The notes under the pieces are model-generated. The model was not told the DNA's origin. It made no database searches and saw nothing but the letters and a program-made list of their open reading frames with translations. Below, piece by piece: positions 34,965 through 47,023 of a stretch of DNA of 64,000 nt. The stretch lies in assembly GCA_947561715.1 (NCBI GenBank), contig OX387199.1:1121001-1185000 (forward strand), read 5' to 3'. The DNA is from Ascidia mentula. Taxonomy: Eukaryota > Chordata > Ascidiacea > Phlebobranchia > Ascidiidae. Numbering within the stretch: position 1 is the stretch's first letter; each line of letters begins with the position of its first letter. The translations under genes and the position numbers were made by a program.

Positions 34965-35440
34965 TGCACTTTCATCATCAACTGTGTTACCATCAAGATT
35001 CAATGACGTCATCCGAAGAAAGGGGAGTTAAAAATTATTATTGCAATGTAAGATTTCCAAATTTTTAGTTTTTTAACATTCCATTCGTAACAAGGGGTGT
35101 GTATGTGTATTTTTAGTAGAATTTGTTTGTATTTACTTAAAAAATGAATATTACTTGTGTGGAGAAATCTATTTTCGTCCAGAAAAATTGTTGCTGCTTT
35201 TGTATGCCCTTATAAATTCTGCCATGAGTGGCTAAAATTTCAGTCACAAAGCTAAAAAACAAGTTACTGGTTTCTTAAGTTGTGATATGGAATTTGCAAT
35301 CTTACAGATTCCACCACTTGTCATCTTACAACTCCCCCAGAGACAGATTCTCAATCCACTGAATACATGAGGCAATAGCAGATGCACTTTCATCACCAAC
35401 TACATCAATCAAACTTTTTGTAGTTCGTCGCGACGGAACC
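34965..35440 (-). pseudogene. Broken copy of NOD-like receptor LRR exons
   Basis: 34965-35100 matches 26740-26870 (LRR exon start plus intron), and 35260-35400 matches the LRR exon 27069-27224, in the same order and orientation. After 35400 the sequence jumps to TTTTTGTAGTTCGTCGCGAC, which matches the NACHT exon near 27620. The first LRR exon is cut, the second is fused to the NACHT fragment, and no open frame spans the piece. It lies upstream of the intact gene and next to the broken end of the LDLa receptor. Confidence 0.8.
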
Positions 35441-35834
35441 CCGTAGTTTAAAGTCTATCACTGGATTTAGCTGCATACACAGTTATTGAACAATCTCAAA
35501 CCAGAAGATGTTTCATCTGAAATCCTTTTTAACGTGACAGGGAACTTCGTTGAATCGCGGTCTAGTTTGCCACAAACAGGACCAAGTTATAGTGATTTCG
35601 TTTACAGGAAACGAACCAAAAGATTTTCAATAATTGTGCAACACCCTTTGTATCTTCGTTTAAAACCTTTCCATGGAAACCATGCAGCACTTGTAAGAAA
35701 ATAAAGTATGCAAACGGAGTCAAACTTATGGAGGCGAAATTTAACTAAACAAGAACCAACTCTAACAGGTGAGGAATTCCTCAACAAACTTATAAAGTAT
35801 ACACAAATTTATAAAGTATAGTTGGAACTTGTAC
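35441..35834. other. Short region between the NLR relic and the broken LDLa receptor
   Basis: Here the TM6-TM7 exons of the LDLa receptor would be expected on the minus strand, but no such sequence is present. A 72-codon plus-strand open frame at 35486-35704 has no family features I recognise. Confidence 0.45.
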
Positions 35835-37520
35835 CTCTTTTCAGAATTCACAAGTCTCTCGTTCACTTGCCTGGCACTGGCAGTTGTCTTCTTGTAAATC
35901 CAAAAATACGCAACTGCCACAAACATGAAGGCCAGGAAGTTAAGAGTAATAATAGCGATAGAATATCCCTATGCCTTGTCGTTGGTTGTTACATACAGTT
36001 TGCTGATGCAAACACTGCTGCTGCTATAATATCTACACATAAACCATTTTGTTGCGATAAAACTTCGTGCTAAGAAAAAAAGATTTCGCGCGAAGAAAAA
36101 CAAACCCCAAATATCCGGAAATATCAAATAGCTCAGTGTAATTGTAATCCCCTCAACGACAATTTCTTACTAGAGAAGTCGACTGCGACATTGTCAAAAA
36201 ACGGATTCTCATTCATCCAAGCTTTGGTTTCAAACAAATGTTCAAGTTGAGTTGTGAGTGGAATAAAAGCAATTGTAAACGAGAATGCCCAGGAGAGGAT
36301 AATGGAAAGGATGACTGTTTTCAATTCCGGTTTCAAGGATGCATCGAATGGCTGAAACACAAGAAAAACACATGTTTTCATTTAAATGAATAAGTTAGCA
36401 AGCTCAGTGGTCCTTTTAAAAAGAGGGACGGGGAATGCAGTTTGAATCCCGTCAATTGTTTTCCCTTTCTTTATCCTGCAGTTCCCAAATTGGGCAAAAC
36501 TGCGTCATTTCAACAATGCTGGGGCATCCGGTTTAACGAAGTTGGCAACAGCTGACTTAACCGAATACAATTGTTTCACTTACGTTTTTCACAGCATAAA
36601 GTCGGAATATGGTCAACAGAACCATTGTAAACACCGATGTTTCGCTTGAAAGCAAAACCAATACCCCCATTGTGGTGCAACTTCCTCTTGATCTCCAAAT
36701 AAGGTCATTGGCACAATAATCTCCGGAGTATTTGACACCAGCGGCGCCCAGCATGATCAGATAAACTCCCATGAGTAGATCAGAAACGGATAGATTCAAA
36801 ACCAGCAGATGGTTTGTGCGAAATGCAGCAGATTGTGATTCTGTCGTCGCCAACGTCTTGCTTTCCATCACCATGACAACCTCAAAAACAAATTGTTTTT
36901 TTTACACACATCATCTTAATGTACAACGAGGCCAGAAAAAGCCTGGTTAAATTTACCAAATTTCCGGCAATGGCGAGCATCCCCATTATCCACACAATGG
37001 CTCGTAGAAATGGGTTTGCAATCAACTCTTATCGTGATGAAAATATGTTTTCGCTGATTACTTTTGTGTTTGTTGGGCACTCGTCTGACCAATCAGAGCA
37101 GTCGCCGACTCCATTAAACTTCTATGAATTTAAGAAAACTTCGTAAATTAAAGAAAACTTTTTAATTCGGTTTAAAAATCATGTTGCGAAATTACTGTGT
37201 GATGTTTAGTTAGTGAGCAGACTCACAACAAACTTTCCATAAACTAAACGGGTGGTAAAAAGATAAGAAAAAATCAAAGTAAATAAAATTATGTTAAATT
37301 ATTACAATGTGTTTACCTTCTCCTTCTTAACGAACAATGGATCTTTGTTTTCGCAATAAAACCTTCCGTCATTTGTGCACTTTATTTCGTCACTTCGATC
37401 ATCGCAGTTAATTGTGAGGTCACACACATCCGATTTGTTGACAGAAATCTAATGTTTAAGAAACGTTTTTTTGTTTCTGTCGCAGCGACATAAATGATGT
37501 GGAATTGTAAAAGTTATTAG

Positions 37521-37950
37521 TAGGGATGCACCGAAAGTTCGGTTTGCCGAATTTATTCGGCCGAAACTAAGGTTTTCGCAATTATTCGGTTTCGGCCGAA
37601 TATTTCTGCAAAATTCGGCCGAAACCGAAACTTTTTTACTGCATGTAACGCTGATACGCAAAGTTTAGAAAAGGTTAGAATCCTTGTTTTAACTGTACGA
37701 ATGTGTTGGTTGAAAGGATAAAAATCAAGTTATAGCAGTTAGAACAATACGCGGTTATTCTTCATGAGCCAAAAAAGGCTGTACGATAAGATTAGATCCA
37801 ATCCAGCACATGTTTTGTTTAAATTTATTGCGTTGAAAGAGATGATATACCAAAATTAGTTTCGGTTTATTCGGCCGAATTAATTCGGCAACTTTTGCCG
37901 AATATTCGGTTTCGGCCGAATATAAAAATAGCTGTTTCGGTGCATCACTA
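37521..37950. mobile_element. hAT-type MITE with 8-bp target duplication
   Basis: GTTATTAG flanks the element on both sides (37513-37520 and 37951-37958). The ends are TAGGGATGCACCGAAA and TTTCGGTGCATCACTA, inverted repeats with one mismatch. The interior is built from TTCGGCCGAA palindromes. It encodes nothing. It sits in an intron of the LDLa receptor. Confidence 0.85.
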
Positions 37951-40572
37951 GTTATTAGTAAAGCATGTATTTAACTAACGTTGTTGATATCATTGTGAAT
38001 AAATAATGGGTATTGTGGGCAACAATACATAATAGTAAATAGATAATTAATGTTGGAAAATAAGTATTAAAAAAATCCCTTTACCTCTAATTAACAATGG
38101 AAATTAGTTGTTATTAAAACATTAGAACAGCAGTTGTAAACTGCAATGTAGTCAGCAACGGATATTTTTACTTTGGTTCCGTCCAACGCTGGACAGTAGA
38201 ATCTTCCTTCCTTTGTGCACAATTCTTCTGGATATTCGTCACTTTTATCCTGGCAATCGATGAAACCGTCGCATACTTTGGACATAGCAATATTGAGAAG
38301 TCTGTCTGTTGTGACGCAGTGTTTCCGATGTGTGCAAAGTCTAGGATCTTCATCGTGGTCGAAACGTCGATATGTCCAACGATCGCCGATCCGATCACCG
38401 CAATCAACCATCGCACAGTAGTCTGTTGTCGAACCTCTTCCGCCCCCACCTCGCATCCTGTGAAAAACACATCACGTGGGTTTCTGGTATGTTTTTGTGC
38501 GAATATTTTGTTGCTCATGCTGAATGGAATATTTTGGTTAGGCCTATTATTTTAAACGAACCTTTTTATTAGATATTGTAGGAGCTTGTCAGGATTTCGT
38601 GGTTGTTACAAGAAAGGTTTCGTTAACAACGGCAACTGCTGCTCTAGTTCTGTTATTATTTCGAGCTGGAAATTACAATATCTAATATAGTACATTCTGT
38701 ATTTTGGCAGTAGGCTACATTCTTCTGCCTGTTGGATGTGTGTGCTTGATTTTAATGTTTTCACTTGTTGTATCTTTGTTGTTTTTAGAATACTGATGAT
38801 ATTCTAAGTACGAAATATATGTTTTCTCACAATTACGTGTCTTGGATGATTGCGTAACAATCTAGGTCATTCCTAGTGATCACGTTTCCAACCTTATATA
38901 TTTTCTATACCCCAAACTTCAAGGCTTTAATAATCCTAACTTTAGCATAGATTACCGTTTCAGTTTATTACGTTAAAATGCTGCTACCATCACATAAGCT
39001 CATTAACTGCATTCCACCAATTCATTCCGTTGTGTTTGGTGCTCTGTTCACTCGATAGGAACAAGTGAAATGCATAAACACAACGTTGGTTTCGCTTCGG
39101 GTTACTAAATGTGGTTTGTTCCATAAAGATGTAACAAACTACACTAAACAATACTTTAAGGTAACAAATAACCCGTTCGGACGATGTAGGTCAAAATCAT
39201 TACGCGTTATTGGACACGCTTGTTTTAAATTAAAGTTTATGGAACAAGTTATAGTTAGTACTAAAGCGAGCTGCACTCTATTCTACGAGCGTGTATGTAA
39301 AACTAACGCAAAGCAGGAACACGCAACACAACATATCCGCTGCGTTACACCTCGCCACAATACACTGCATTGATGAAGGTCTAAGGAATTGCGCAAACAA
39401 CTTAGTCCACATTATTTTATATAAACTGACTTCCGAATAAACATTAAGTTATGTATTCTCACTTACCGTACAGTCCCACCTCCCCTGTATGTAGTTGGTT
39501 GTTGTTGTTGAGCATTCGTTCTTCACTTCCTCATTCACACTGAAAATATTTGAATGTTTCGTTAACACGAGACCTATTTTCTGACTTCTGTATATTGTGT
39601 AATTGCCCCACATTCAATTGATGTCGGACCAATTTTCGGTAACCGGAACCAGCCGGATAATACACTTAAACTTACCGGATAACTGCAATAACATTTACGA
39701 GATAAAACCCACAGAAATTTTAAAAAATCTTGTTTTGGGGAAGCATGCAGCGTAAAACGTCACCTGCCGACGTGTTTAGGTTGTTTGTTACTGACTTAGT
39801 CAGTTGTGTGTTATACCGCACTCACTTAACAAGGTTATCTTGATTTGTGACGCAATTATACTATATCAATACAAGCAGAGCCATCATGAAGATGAACTGT
39901 ATTTATAGCTGCTCAATACGCCTAAGGTTAGGAAAGGGTTTTATAGCATCCAAATACCGCAATGATGTAATAGGGAGGTTGAAGTAGCACAAACGGGTTG
40001 ATTTTGCAAATTCCTTATTCTTTTTTGTGCGACTGATGATAAGCTATCCTTAACTCAGCATTCTTTGCAGGTAACAGCTATCTGTGTCGTATCGGCAGTT
40101 ACACAAGCTTAAATAATGGGTAGGAAATTGCGGGATTCAATTTATCCGACAAGCCGTTCAGTCGTTTCCCCGTTATCGTTTGCAACCATCAACTCACTGT
40201 CATGACATGTTGTATCATTCAAGCTGACGAAGCAATATCACGTGTCTCAAGCGATACTGTCAAGAAGAACTCAAATTCCTTATCCAGGAATTGTATTTAC
40301 GTGACTCTCTGCCCAAATTGTGGATGCATTCTTAATCCTGTAACTCGTTAACTTATGTACTTTTGATACCAACGGTGATAAAGTGCCTTATGATTAACAA
40401 GTCCTAACAATTTACGCCGGGAATGCCCCACGTGTCGATAAAACGTAATTTATCGAGGCAGTTGTTGACCCCTTGGCACGGATTGCTTGTGTCGGTTGCG
40501 CAACACGAAGTTCCCACTAATTGAATGTCGATTTTCGCAACGCCAAGATTAAACAAATTTTTCTTCACTTAC

Positions 40573-42136
40573 TAATGAAACTTGCCACACTCGATTTTGC
40601 CAGATTGACAAAAACATTCGTCACTTTTATCCGGGCAATCAATGACGTCATCACAAACGCTTGACCTTGAGATGATCATGGGGTCGTTTGTACATTGGAA
40701 ACATAACCGATGATTAAATGTGTGAGAACTACGAACATCCCTGTAGAAACACAAATTCCATGTCTGATAACAAGAGCGGAATTGTCATATCACTGTAGCT
40801 AAGTGTAAATAAAAATCGTACTATGTATTTGTAAATTCGTAATACTATGACAGAATTAACCGACACATACATTAAAACACAAAGATAACGCATCTATGTA
40901 AAAATGTTTTTACCTGACATCTCCATTTTCCGAGGTGTAACACAAATCAGATTTATCATCACAATCGGTAATGCCGTCCCATAGAAACATTTGCGGAAGA
41001 TTGCATTTCCTGCCATTCCGAACACATTTGAATCCATGTCCATTATTCCAGTGTTGGAAAGCTGGACAGTCATTGCAAGGATCGCCATCACAAACAGTGG
41101 AACGTTTCCAACAAGCTGAATTCGGACACTGGAAGTGGGAGGGGCAGAGGTACTCACATGGGGAATTCCCCTGACAATGAGCAAGATTGTCGCAGATTTC
41201 ATTTTTTGAGTTACAGGAAATGTTGGTTTGATCCATTGTGTTGTAACAGACTCCATTATTGTCGAAACAATTACAACGTGGTTTTGAACTATAATGAAAG
41301 TAATAGTTAATTTGCATCAACGAAATAAAAGGTCTTTTCAAAACTACCCAAAATACCCTGTATTGTTATTGCTGCACTGATGGGGGAATTTCCCATTACG
41401 ACCGCATTCATCACTCATATCAGGGCAATCTATGACGTCATCACCAACACTTGACCTTGAGATGATCATGGGGTCATTTGTACATTTGAAACACAATCGT
41501 TCGTTTAGGGATGAAGCAGTATGAATATCTCTGCAATAACAAGTTTGTTTATGGATGCAATATTTTGCCACAAGCTATAAGTTATTGCCGTTCTTTTTAA
41601 CATTTATGACCATTAAAATTTACAACAAAGCTCCTTTGACTAAATCTATATTCATCTTTGCAAAGGTTTCGTTTTCTGTTTTCACAGCAATAGGAAGAGT
41701 GAAGCCCAATAATAGTAAGAACAGGAGCACAGAGGGAGAGGGGAGACTGTGGCAGTGCTGGCGCATATGCAAAAAACAATCAAAAACGAAATACCTGACA
41801 TCTCCATTCTCCGAGGTGTAACACAAATCAGATTTATCATCACAATCAGCAATGCTGTCCCATAGAAACATTTGCGGAAGATTGCAATTCCTGCCATTCC
41901 GAACACATTTGAATCCATGTCCATTATTCCAGTGTTGGAAAGCTGGACAGTCATTGCAAGGATCGCCATCACAAACAGTCGAACGTTTCATACAAGCTGA
42001 ATACGGACACTGGAAGTAGGTGGGACAGACGTCACAAGGCGTTTTTCCAACACATTTGATTATTCCTTTGCAAAACTCCTTCACTCTTAGGGCGCATACT
42101 TTTTTTGAAGTTCCAAAGTCAAACTTGTTGTCGCAA
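40573..42136 (-). repeat. Tandem duplication of an LDLa exon pair
   Basis: Exon A (41795-42136) and exon B (41357-41530) are repeated as A' (40914-41288) and B' (40573-40740). The 3' ends of A and A' are almost identical at DNA level, while their 5' parts (about the first third) differ strongly. In B the module has SSVGDD where B' has SSVCDD, so one disulfide cysteine is lost in B. Confidence 0.85.
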
Positions 42137-42781
42137 CTGTAACAAAAGTAATGTATTACGTCATATAACAATAGCTTCGCGAGATTTGTGTTTCCAAATG
42201 TTTAAACACGAAGAGTCTCCAAAGCTGATAATCTGTAAATGTTGTGGGTTTGTTTTAAAATAACCAAGATTATTACTTATCTCAACATGTAGATTCTTGA
42301 AACTGCTTGGGTGTTTTTGCTCGTCTATTACTACTTGGACAAATCAGATAACACGAATGTAGGGAACATATTTAAGTGCTTTCACCTTATGTAACGACTG
42401 GTTGGGTTTTTAGGATAAGTGCGAAAGTTGACCGGTTTCTCATCACTTTTGTCCCTGCAATGGGGGTGACGGTAATAATTATCACAAAACCACACAGCCC
42501 TTATCTTCATCCCATCATCGCAAGTGAACTCTGCAGAAAACACATGAACGTAAATCGATTTGAAATCATTCGTCAACATTTATAAACCCAAGTAAATGAT
42601 ATTTGAAACTTAAATTTAGCGAATAACTAAAAAAAACCTCTGTCTTAGAACCCAAAGGCTTTGGGTCTTGCTCTTCACCTAATATTCGTAAAACAATCCA
42701 AGATCGACGTTGACCGAAAGGTACCACAAAGTGGAGACTAGTGTGCCTGCTAGTGTGAAAGCTAGCACAGTGCCACACAAC

Positions 42782-42841
42782 AGCTGCACTGATGAGACCT
42801 TACAGGTCGAAACAGTGCGTGTACACACCCTGTCTGCAGCT
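42782..42841 (+). ncRNA. Intact type I hammerhead ribozyme
   Basis: Stem I arms AGCTGCA (42782-42788) and TGCAGCT (42835-42841) are complementary. Between them are CTGATGA (42789-42795), stem II GACCT/AGGTC with loop TAC (42796-42808), GAAA (42809-42812), stem III CAG/CTG with a 14-base loop (42813-42832) and TC ending the canonical GTC triplet (42833-42834). Cleavage is predicted after 42834. It is antisense to the LDLa receptor gene, in its intron between 43367-43428 and 42386-42530. The upstream TACCACAAAGTGG block is shared with 10617. Confidence 0.9.
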
Positions 42842-43428
42842 TTGCAATCCATGGTTGTTTGTGATTAACGCATGTTTGTCTGTAATAGCCAACCTACCTA
42901 TGGGACATCCCCAATACAAAGTGGAATAACAACAAATATCGCTAGCTGAAGTGCGTCTGCAACCTGTGTTTGTTGTTGCGTGAATGAAACGTGAGAAATC
43001 AATAAATTGTTTTTTGATGTAAATTAATCGAATATTCTGTTCTTCCCACACGAACCGATGCCTCAAGGATCGGTGGAAATTCCTGGTTTAAAGCTGGTGG
43101 ATTTTGCCCTCGTTCGTCAGACTTGGAACGCACGGTTTTTCCCCAGAAATACGAGGCCATTTATGCTTTATGATTATTGTTCGTGTGCGCATAGAAAATC
43201 TCGTGCAATATTTATTTGATTTTACTGGTAGAGATCAGTGCCGCAGTCCAAAGCTGCAGAATTCTAAGTTTTTTTTAACCCGAACTTTTTTTGAATAGAT
43301 TGAGGGAGATTGCTATTGGGTCACCCCTATATGGTAGCTTAATACAAGTAATAGCAAAATGCATACTTGGTTCCTGAGCTGAAGTGAGTGAGATCAGGAT
43401 TCCAGCAACAACTACCTTCAACCAATAC

Positions 43429-45135
43429 CTGATAAAACACAAAGAGTTTGTATCTTACATTGTCATGTTCCTATATTGTCTTTGGTCTCACAAACCTTGC
43501 TCTCATGTTTAGTTTGAAGTCAACAAGACGGATCCCGCCCTGTCTCAAAACCTCCCTCTGACCAACCAACAATTGCAAATCTTAAAGGAACATTTTATCT
43601 CGTTAAAAATTATTAATAAAGAATCTAACATTTCATTTTACTCTCGTACGTGGTCGATGTTTGAAGAATTTTTTAGCAAAAAAACAACAAAATATTCTAA
43701 CCCTACATGAAAAATATTTGTCAATCCCACGAATGTTTTTCGGAAATGATTTAAAACCACTTTCTCTACGTAAGCAATCTTCCAAGTTTTGGATGCGATT
43801 TCCAAAACCTAAATCACGGCAGCAACCAAACATAGACCGACATTTTTATACAAATGATTTATATTTTTTTTACCACCTGACATTTATAACTGGCATTTCC
43901 TAATCCATTTTCCTGCCTACGTTTGGTCAACATCCTGGCAAATTAAGACGTCGTTGTGTCAAATGAGTTTAGATACATTCAAAATTCCTAATAATCACTA
44001 ACGTTGAAAAGGTTTTCCTCATCATTTGTCAATTAAAGCATTTTTATGTTGGAAATACGAATATCTTTATCGCCGGAGTAAAAAACGCACACAGCCAAAT
44101 TGCTGTCAGGCGTGTTAGTTGCCGTTAATTCCAGACGTTTTTCTTCGCCTAAACGTTAATTTTCGTTTTTGGTGCTTGGTAATTTACATTCTTCGGCTGT
44201 TTCTGCTTTGCCTGAACGTAATAGTTTTTCCACAAAAGGATTTACGGCCGCGATACACGCGTTTTAGTAAATTACTCCTATCTGAACTAAAGCATTTTCA
44301 GCCAATCGTTACCCGCAGCATTGTGACGTCAGACCCATTGTTGACGCGAAGTCGGAACCATGAATAAGTTTTTTTAGTAACTTCCGGGCTCTTCATGTAG
44401 GGGAGGGCAAACCATTCTTTCCACTCAGACATGGGCTATAACTCTTGAGTCAATTTATCAAAGAACTCGACATATTCTATTTTACCACTTTGCATGCAAG
44501 TCACTCAATACAATCGAAACAAGTTTAGCTCCACTTTCTTCACACATTGCATGTGGCTCTCTTCAAGATGCGACAATATCTTTTTATCCAAATACTTCCA
44601 GTAATTTAACAACTCATCATTATCGTGTCTGTTGATGAATCCTTAGTGATGTTGAAGGATTTTATCAGCTTGTAAACTCTTATCTTGATTCAATACGCTC
44701 TCAAATGTTTTAAGTTTGGAATTTAAACCACGGCGCAGCAAATATTCTTTAACAATCGAATCGAAATATACAAGCCCATTCGTCCAAGACATTTTAACCC
44801 TTACCACTAAAATAATTTACCCAAGGGACGCTCTTTCCGCTATCATTTCAGCGAAATTAAAAAACGGGAAATCCGTAATTCGTCACGTATCACTACACAC
44901 AATTGCACATTGCAAAACGACAACATCCTAAACTCAATACAGCCCCAAATAGCGATACAAAATCAGAAAAAAATTATGATAATTAGGGATACATTTTACG
45001 ATTTCACATTCAAAACAGTCGTTTATCTGCAAATTACAACATTCCATTTGATTGTTGACGTCACAGGTAACAAAGGTTGTGTTCTGAAATATCCGAATTT
45101 CACAAAAGTTCCGCAAGGCATTTTAAGTAGCTTGT
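43429..45135. other. Region between the LDLa receptor and CDIPT
   Basis: Should hold the start-codon exon and promoter of the LDLa receptor and the 3' UTR of CDIPT (both minus strand). I could not identify the receptor's first exon. No other gene is supported. Confidence 0.5.
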
Positions 45136-47023
45136 TTAATGGGACCACCCTCTTGCTTTTGCGTCAAAAGAGGCGAGGCGCCAGGCAGCTGTGGCTATTT
45201 GAAAAAGGTTTAGAACCATTCTGAATGTAAGGATAGGAGTGCAGATTGCTATACAAACCGGAACAAGACCAACTTGGATGCCTGGAACTGCGTTTCAAGA
45301 AATATTCTAGTAAATGTTTTGATTTCTAGCTGTTGAAATGTATTTCACCTGTAGGACCGTCGATAAAATGCCAGAGATACAGAAACACAAGAAAGAATTC
45401 AACTCCCAGGATTCTGATCGTCAATATCGGCTGCAAAATCAGCTTAAGTTAGTTTGATGTTTAAATGAAATAACCTGAATCTGTTATTGTTTCTATACGA
45501 TACACGGTATGTTTGACAATGTTCTTGTTTGTATAAATCTCCTAATTTTTTTTATTTCTGCAGAACGTTTAATGAGAGATAGAAACACAAAAACCAAACC
45601 AAATTAGGTTAGCACTGCAAAAGGGAAGGTTACGGTTACCAATAACCTAAACATAAACTGCTTTGTGGTCGTGATAATGTGAGCCATTTTGTTGCTTGCA
45701 TAGACGTGATTGAAAAAGGCACAAAAACTGAGGATATTTTCGACGATAAATACAGCGTGTATGAATGAAAATTATATTATTGAAAGCAGATTGTAAATAT
45801 AACCATACTTTCCATTATAACTGCGTGTACAACAGTTACCTCGCTGTATCCGAACTTGAGCAGTGGATGAATCTTCTCTCGATTCGATTGTCCAACCAAA
45901 GCGCACGAGTACAAATGAACCCACGAGCCGACAAACAGTAATGTCGCACTGGTGAAAAATATATAAGCCTTTACAGGTAATCATAAAATAATTCACAGAC
46001 TGTACTTAAGTTGAGCTAACAATCTGGGGCATGAGCGTCCAATGGGGGGTAGGCGGGGGTGGCAAGGGATATTTCCCCCCCATGAATACGAAAACCATAC
46101 TCATACTTATCAGGGTGGAGAATCCGAAACATAAAAATCTACATAGCCCCAATTTTTTTCTGCGGATGCCAATGACCTGTAAACAACACAAAACGTGTAT
46201 ACGTGCATGGTTTGCAGCAAGACGGTATGGTCCGGGTAGAATTGAGACAGTTTTATCAAGAAACCGACGTTTCCGACTCGGTCCAGGACAAGATCTAAAA
46301 GCTGTCCGAACTTGCTGCACTAAAATTTATGTAAAGTGCATTTGTAAATCCATGCGGATTTTTACCAGTACAAACGATCGTCTATTTCCACCAATGAACA
46401 ATTTGTTGTTGGGTTGGTAGCCGCGCGGTATAATTTCGAAATATACATTATGTGATGACGATACGTAATATGATAATGCACAGCGTATAAAAACAAGTTA
46501 GATGTCCGTAAAAAATGTAAACGTACTTGGTTATAACCCCTAGCAGTCGGACCATCAACAAAGTCAAGAGCAACATTCATCAAGTACAAACAACTGGCAG
46601 CCATGTAATGCTCCGACATACACAGAAATGACGAAGCTATGCACAGAATCCGCAAATATCCTACAAAAAAAAAAACACTTTTAAATTGAAAAAAGGAGTC
46701 ATATTACACAAAGGTTGTAAAATTATTAAAAGTGCCGTATCAGTCCTTACATGTCACGAACTGAAAACGAACAACTGGGTACCTCTCGCGAAAGCTAGTG
46801 TACATTTTTAAATACAAAATTCAGTCTTCTTAAAAGAGTGCCAAATCAAGGGAGTTCAGTACATTTGTTGCAGAAATACTTCTGCATGAACATGGGACAA
46901 ACTGAGAATACGCAGTGGCATCAACGTGGACACAGAACGATGTAAAAAAATTCTTTTAACAAACTTACCGATGATGTTTGGCCAGAAGAGAAGAACCCGA
47001 AAAGCTGATTTGTTGTAACCCAT
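45136..47023 (-). CDS. CDIPT: CDP-diacylglycerol-inositol 3-phosphatidyltransferase (phosphatidylinositol synthase)
   Basis: Integral ER membrane enzyme that joins CDP-diacylglycerol and myo-inositol to make phosphatidylinositol. Six minus-strand exons: 46969-47023, 46527-46660, 46177-46319, 45840-45948, 45349-45430, 45136-45287; 675 nt, 224 residues, close to the human length of 213. The CDP-alcohol phosphotransferase motif is complete: DGPTAR, eight residues, then GQLLDLVLD, split across exons 2 and 3. Several hydrophobic segments follow (for example ILGVEFFLVFLYLW). The start ATG (47021-47023) gives MGYNKSAFRVLLFWPNIIG, matching the family N-terminus. The gene appears intact. Confidence 0.93.

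Larger units (their letters stand above)
35835..43428 (-). pseudogene. LDLa-repeat G-protein-coupled receptor (GRL101/LGR-like), damaged
   Basis: Minus-strand exons, phases closing throughout: 43367-43428 (signal-peptide-like YWLKVVVAGILISLTSA), 42386-42530, 41795-42136, 41357-41530, 40914-41288, 40573-40740, 39468-39541, 38610-38665, 38172-38457, 37317-37448, 36957-37121, 36584-36880, 36171-36351, 35835-36069. Many LDLa modules with CDxxSDE calcium motifs precede a rhodopsin-like 7TM: TM1 AIAGNL, TM2 LNLSVSDLLMG, TM4 and TM5 are clear. Two in-frame stops interrupt it: TAA at 37029-37031, just before TM1, and TAG at 35969-35971, just before TM5. No TM6-TM7 exon follows; NLR debris lies there instead. 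The start codon exon is not found. A secreted LDLa-only product remains possible. Confidence 0.75.

Noticed and set aside
39065..39373. 102-codon plus-strand open frame
   Set aside because: Lies wholly inside an intron of the minus-strand LDLa receptor; no homology features.
41346..41375. Another hammerhead near TTGCTGCACTGATGG
   Set aside because: The core reads CTGATGG, not CTGATGA, there is no GAAA box at the right spacing, and the sequence codes for the LDLa exon on the other strand.
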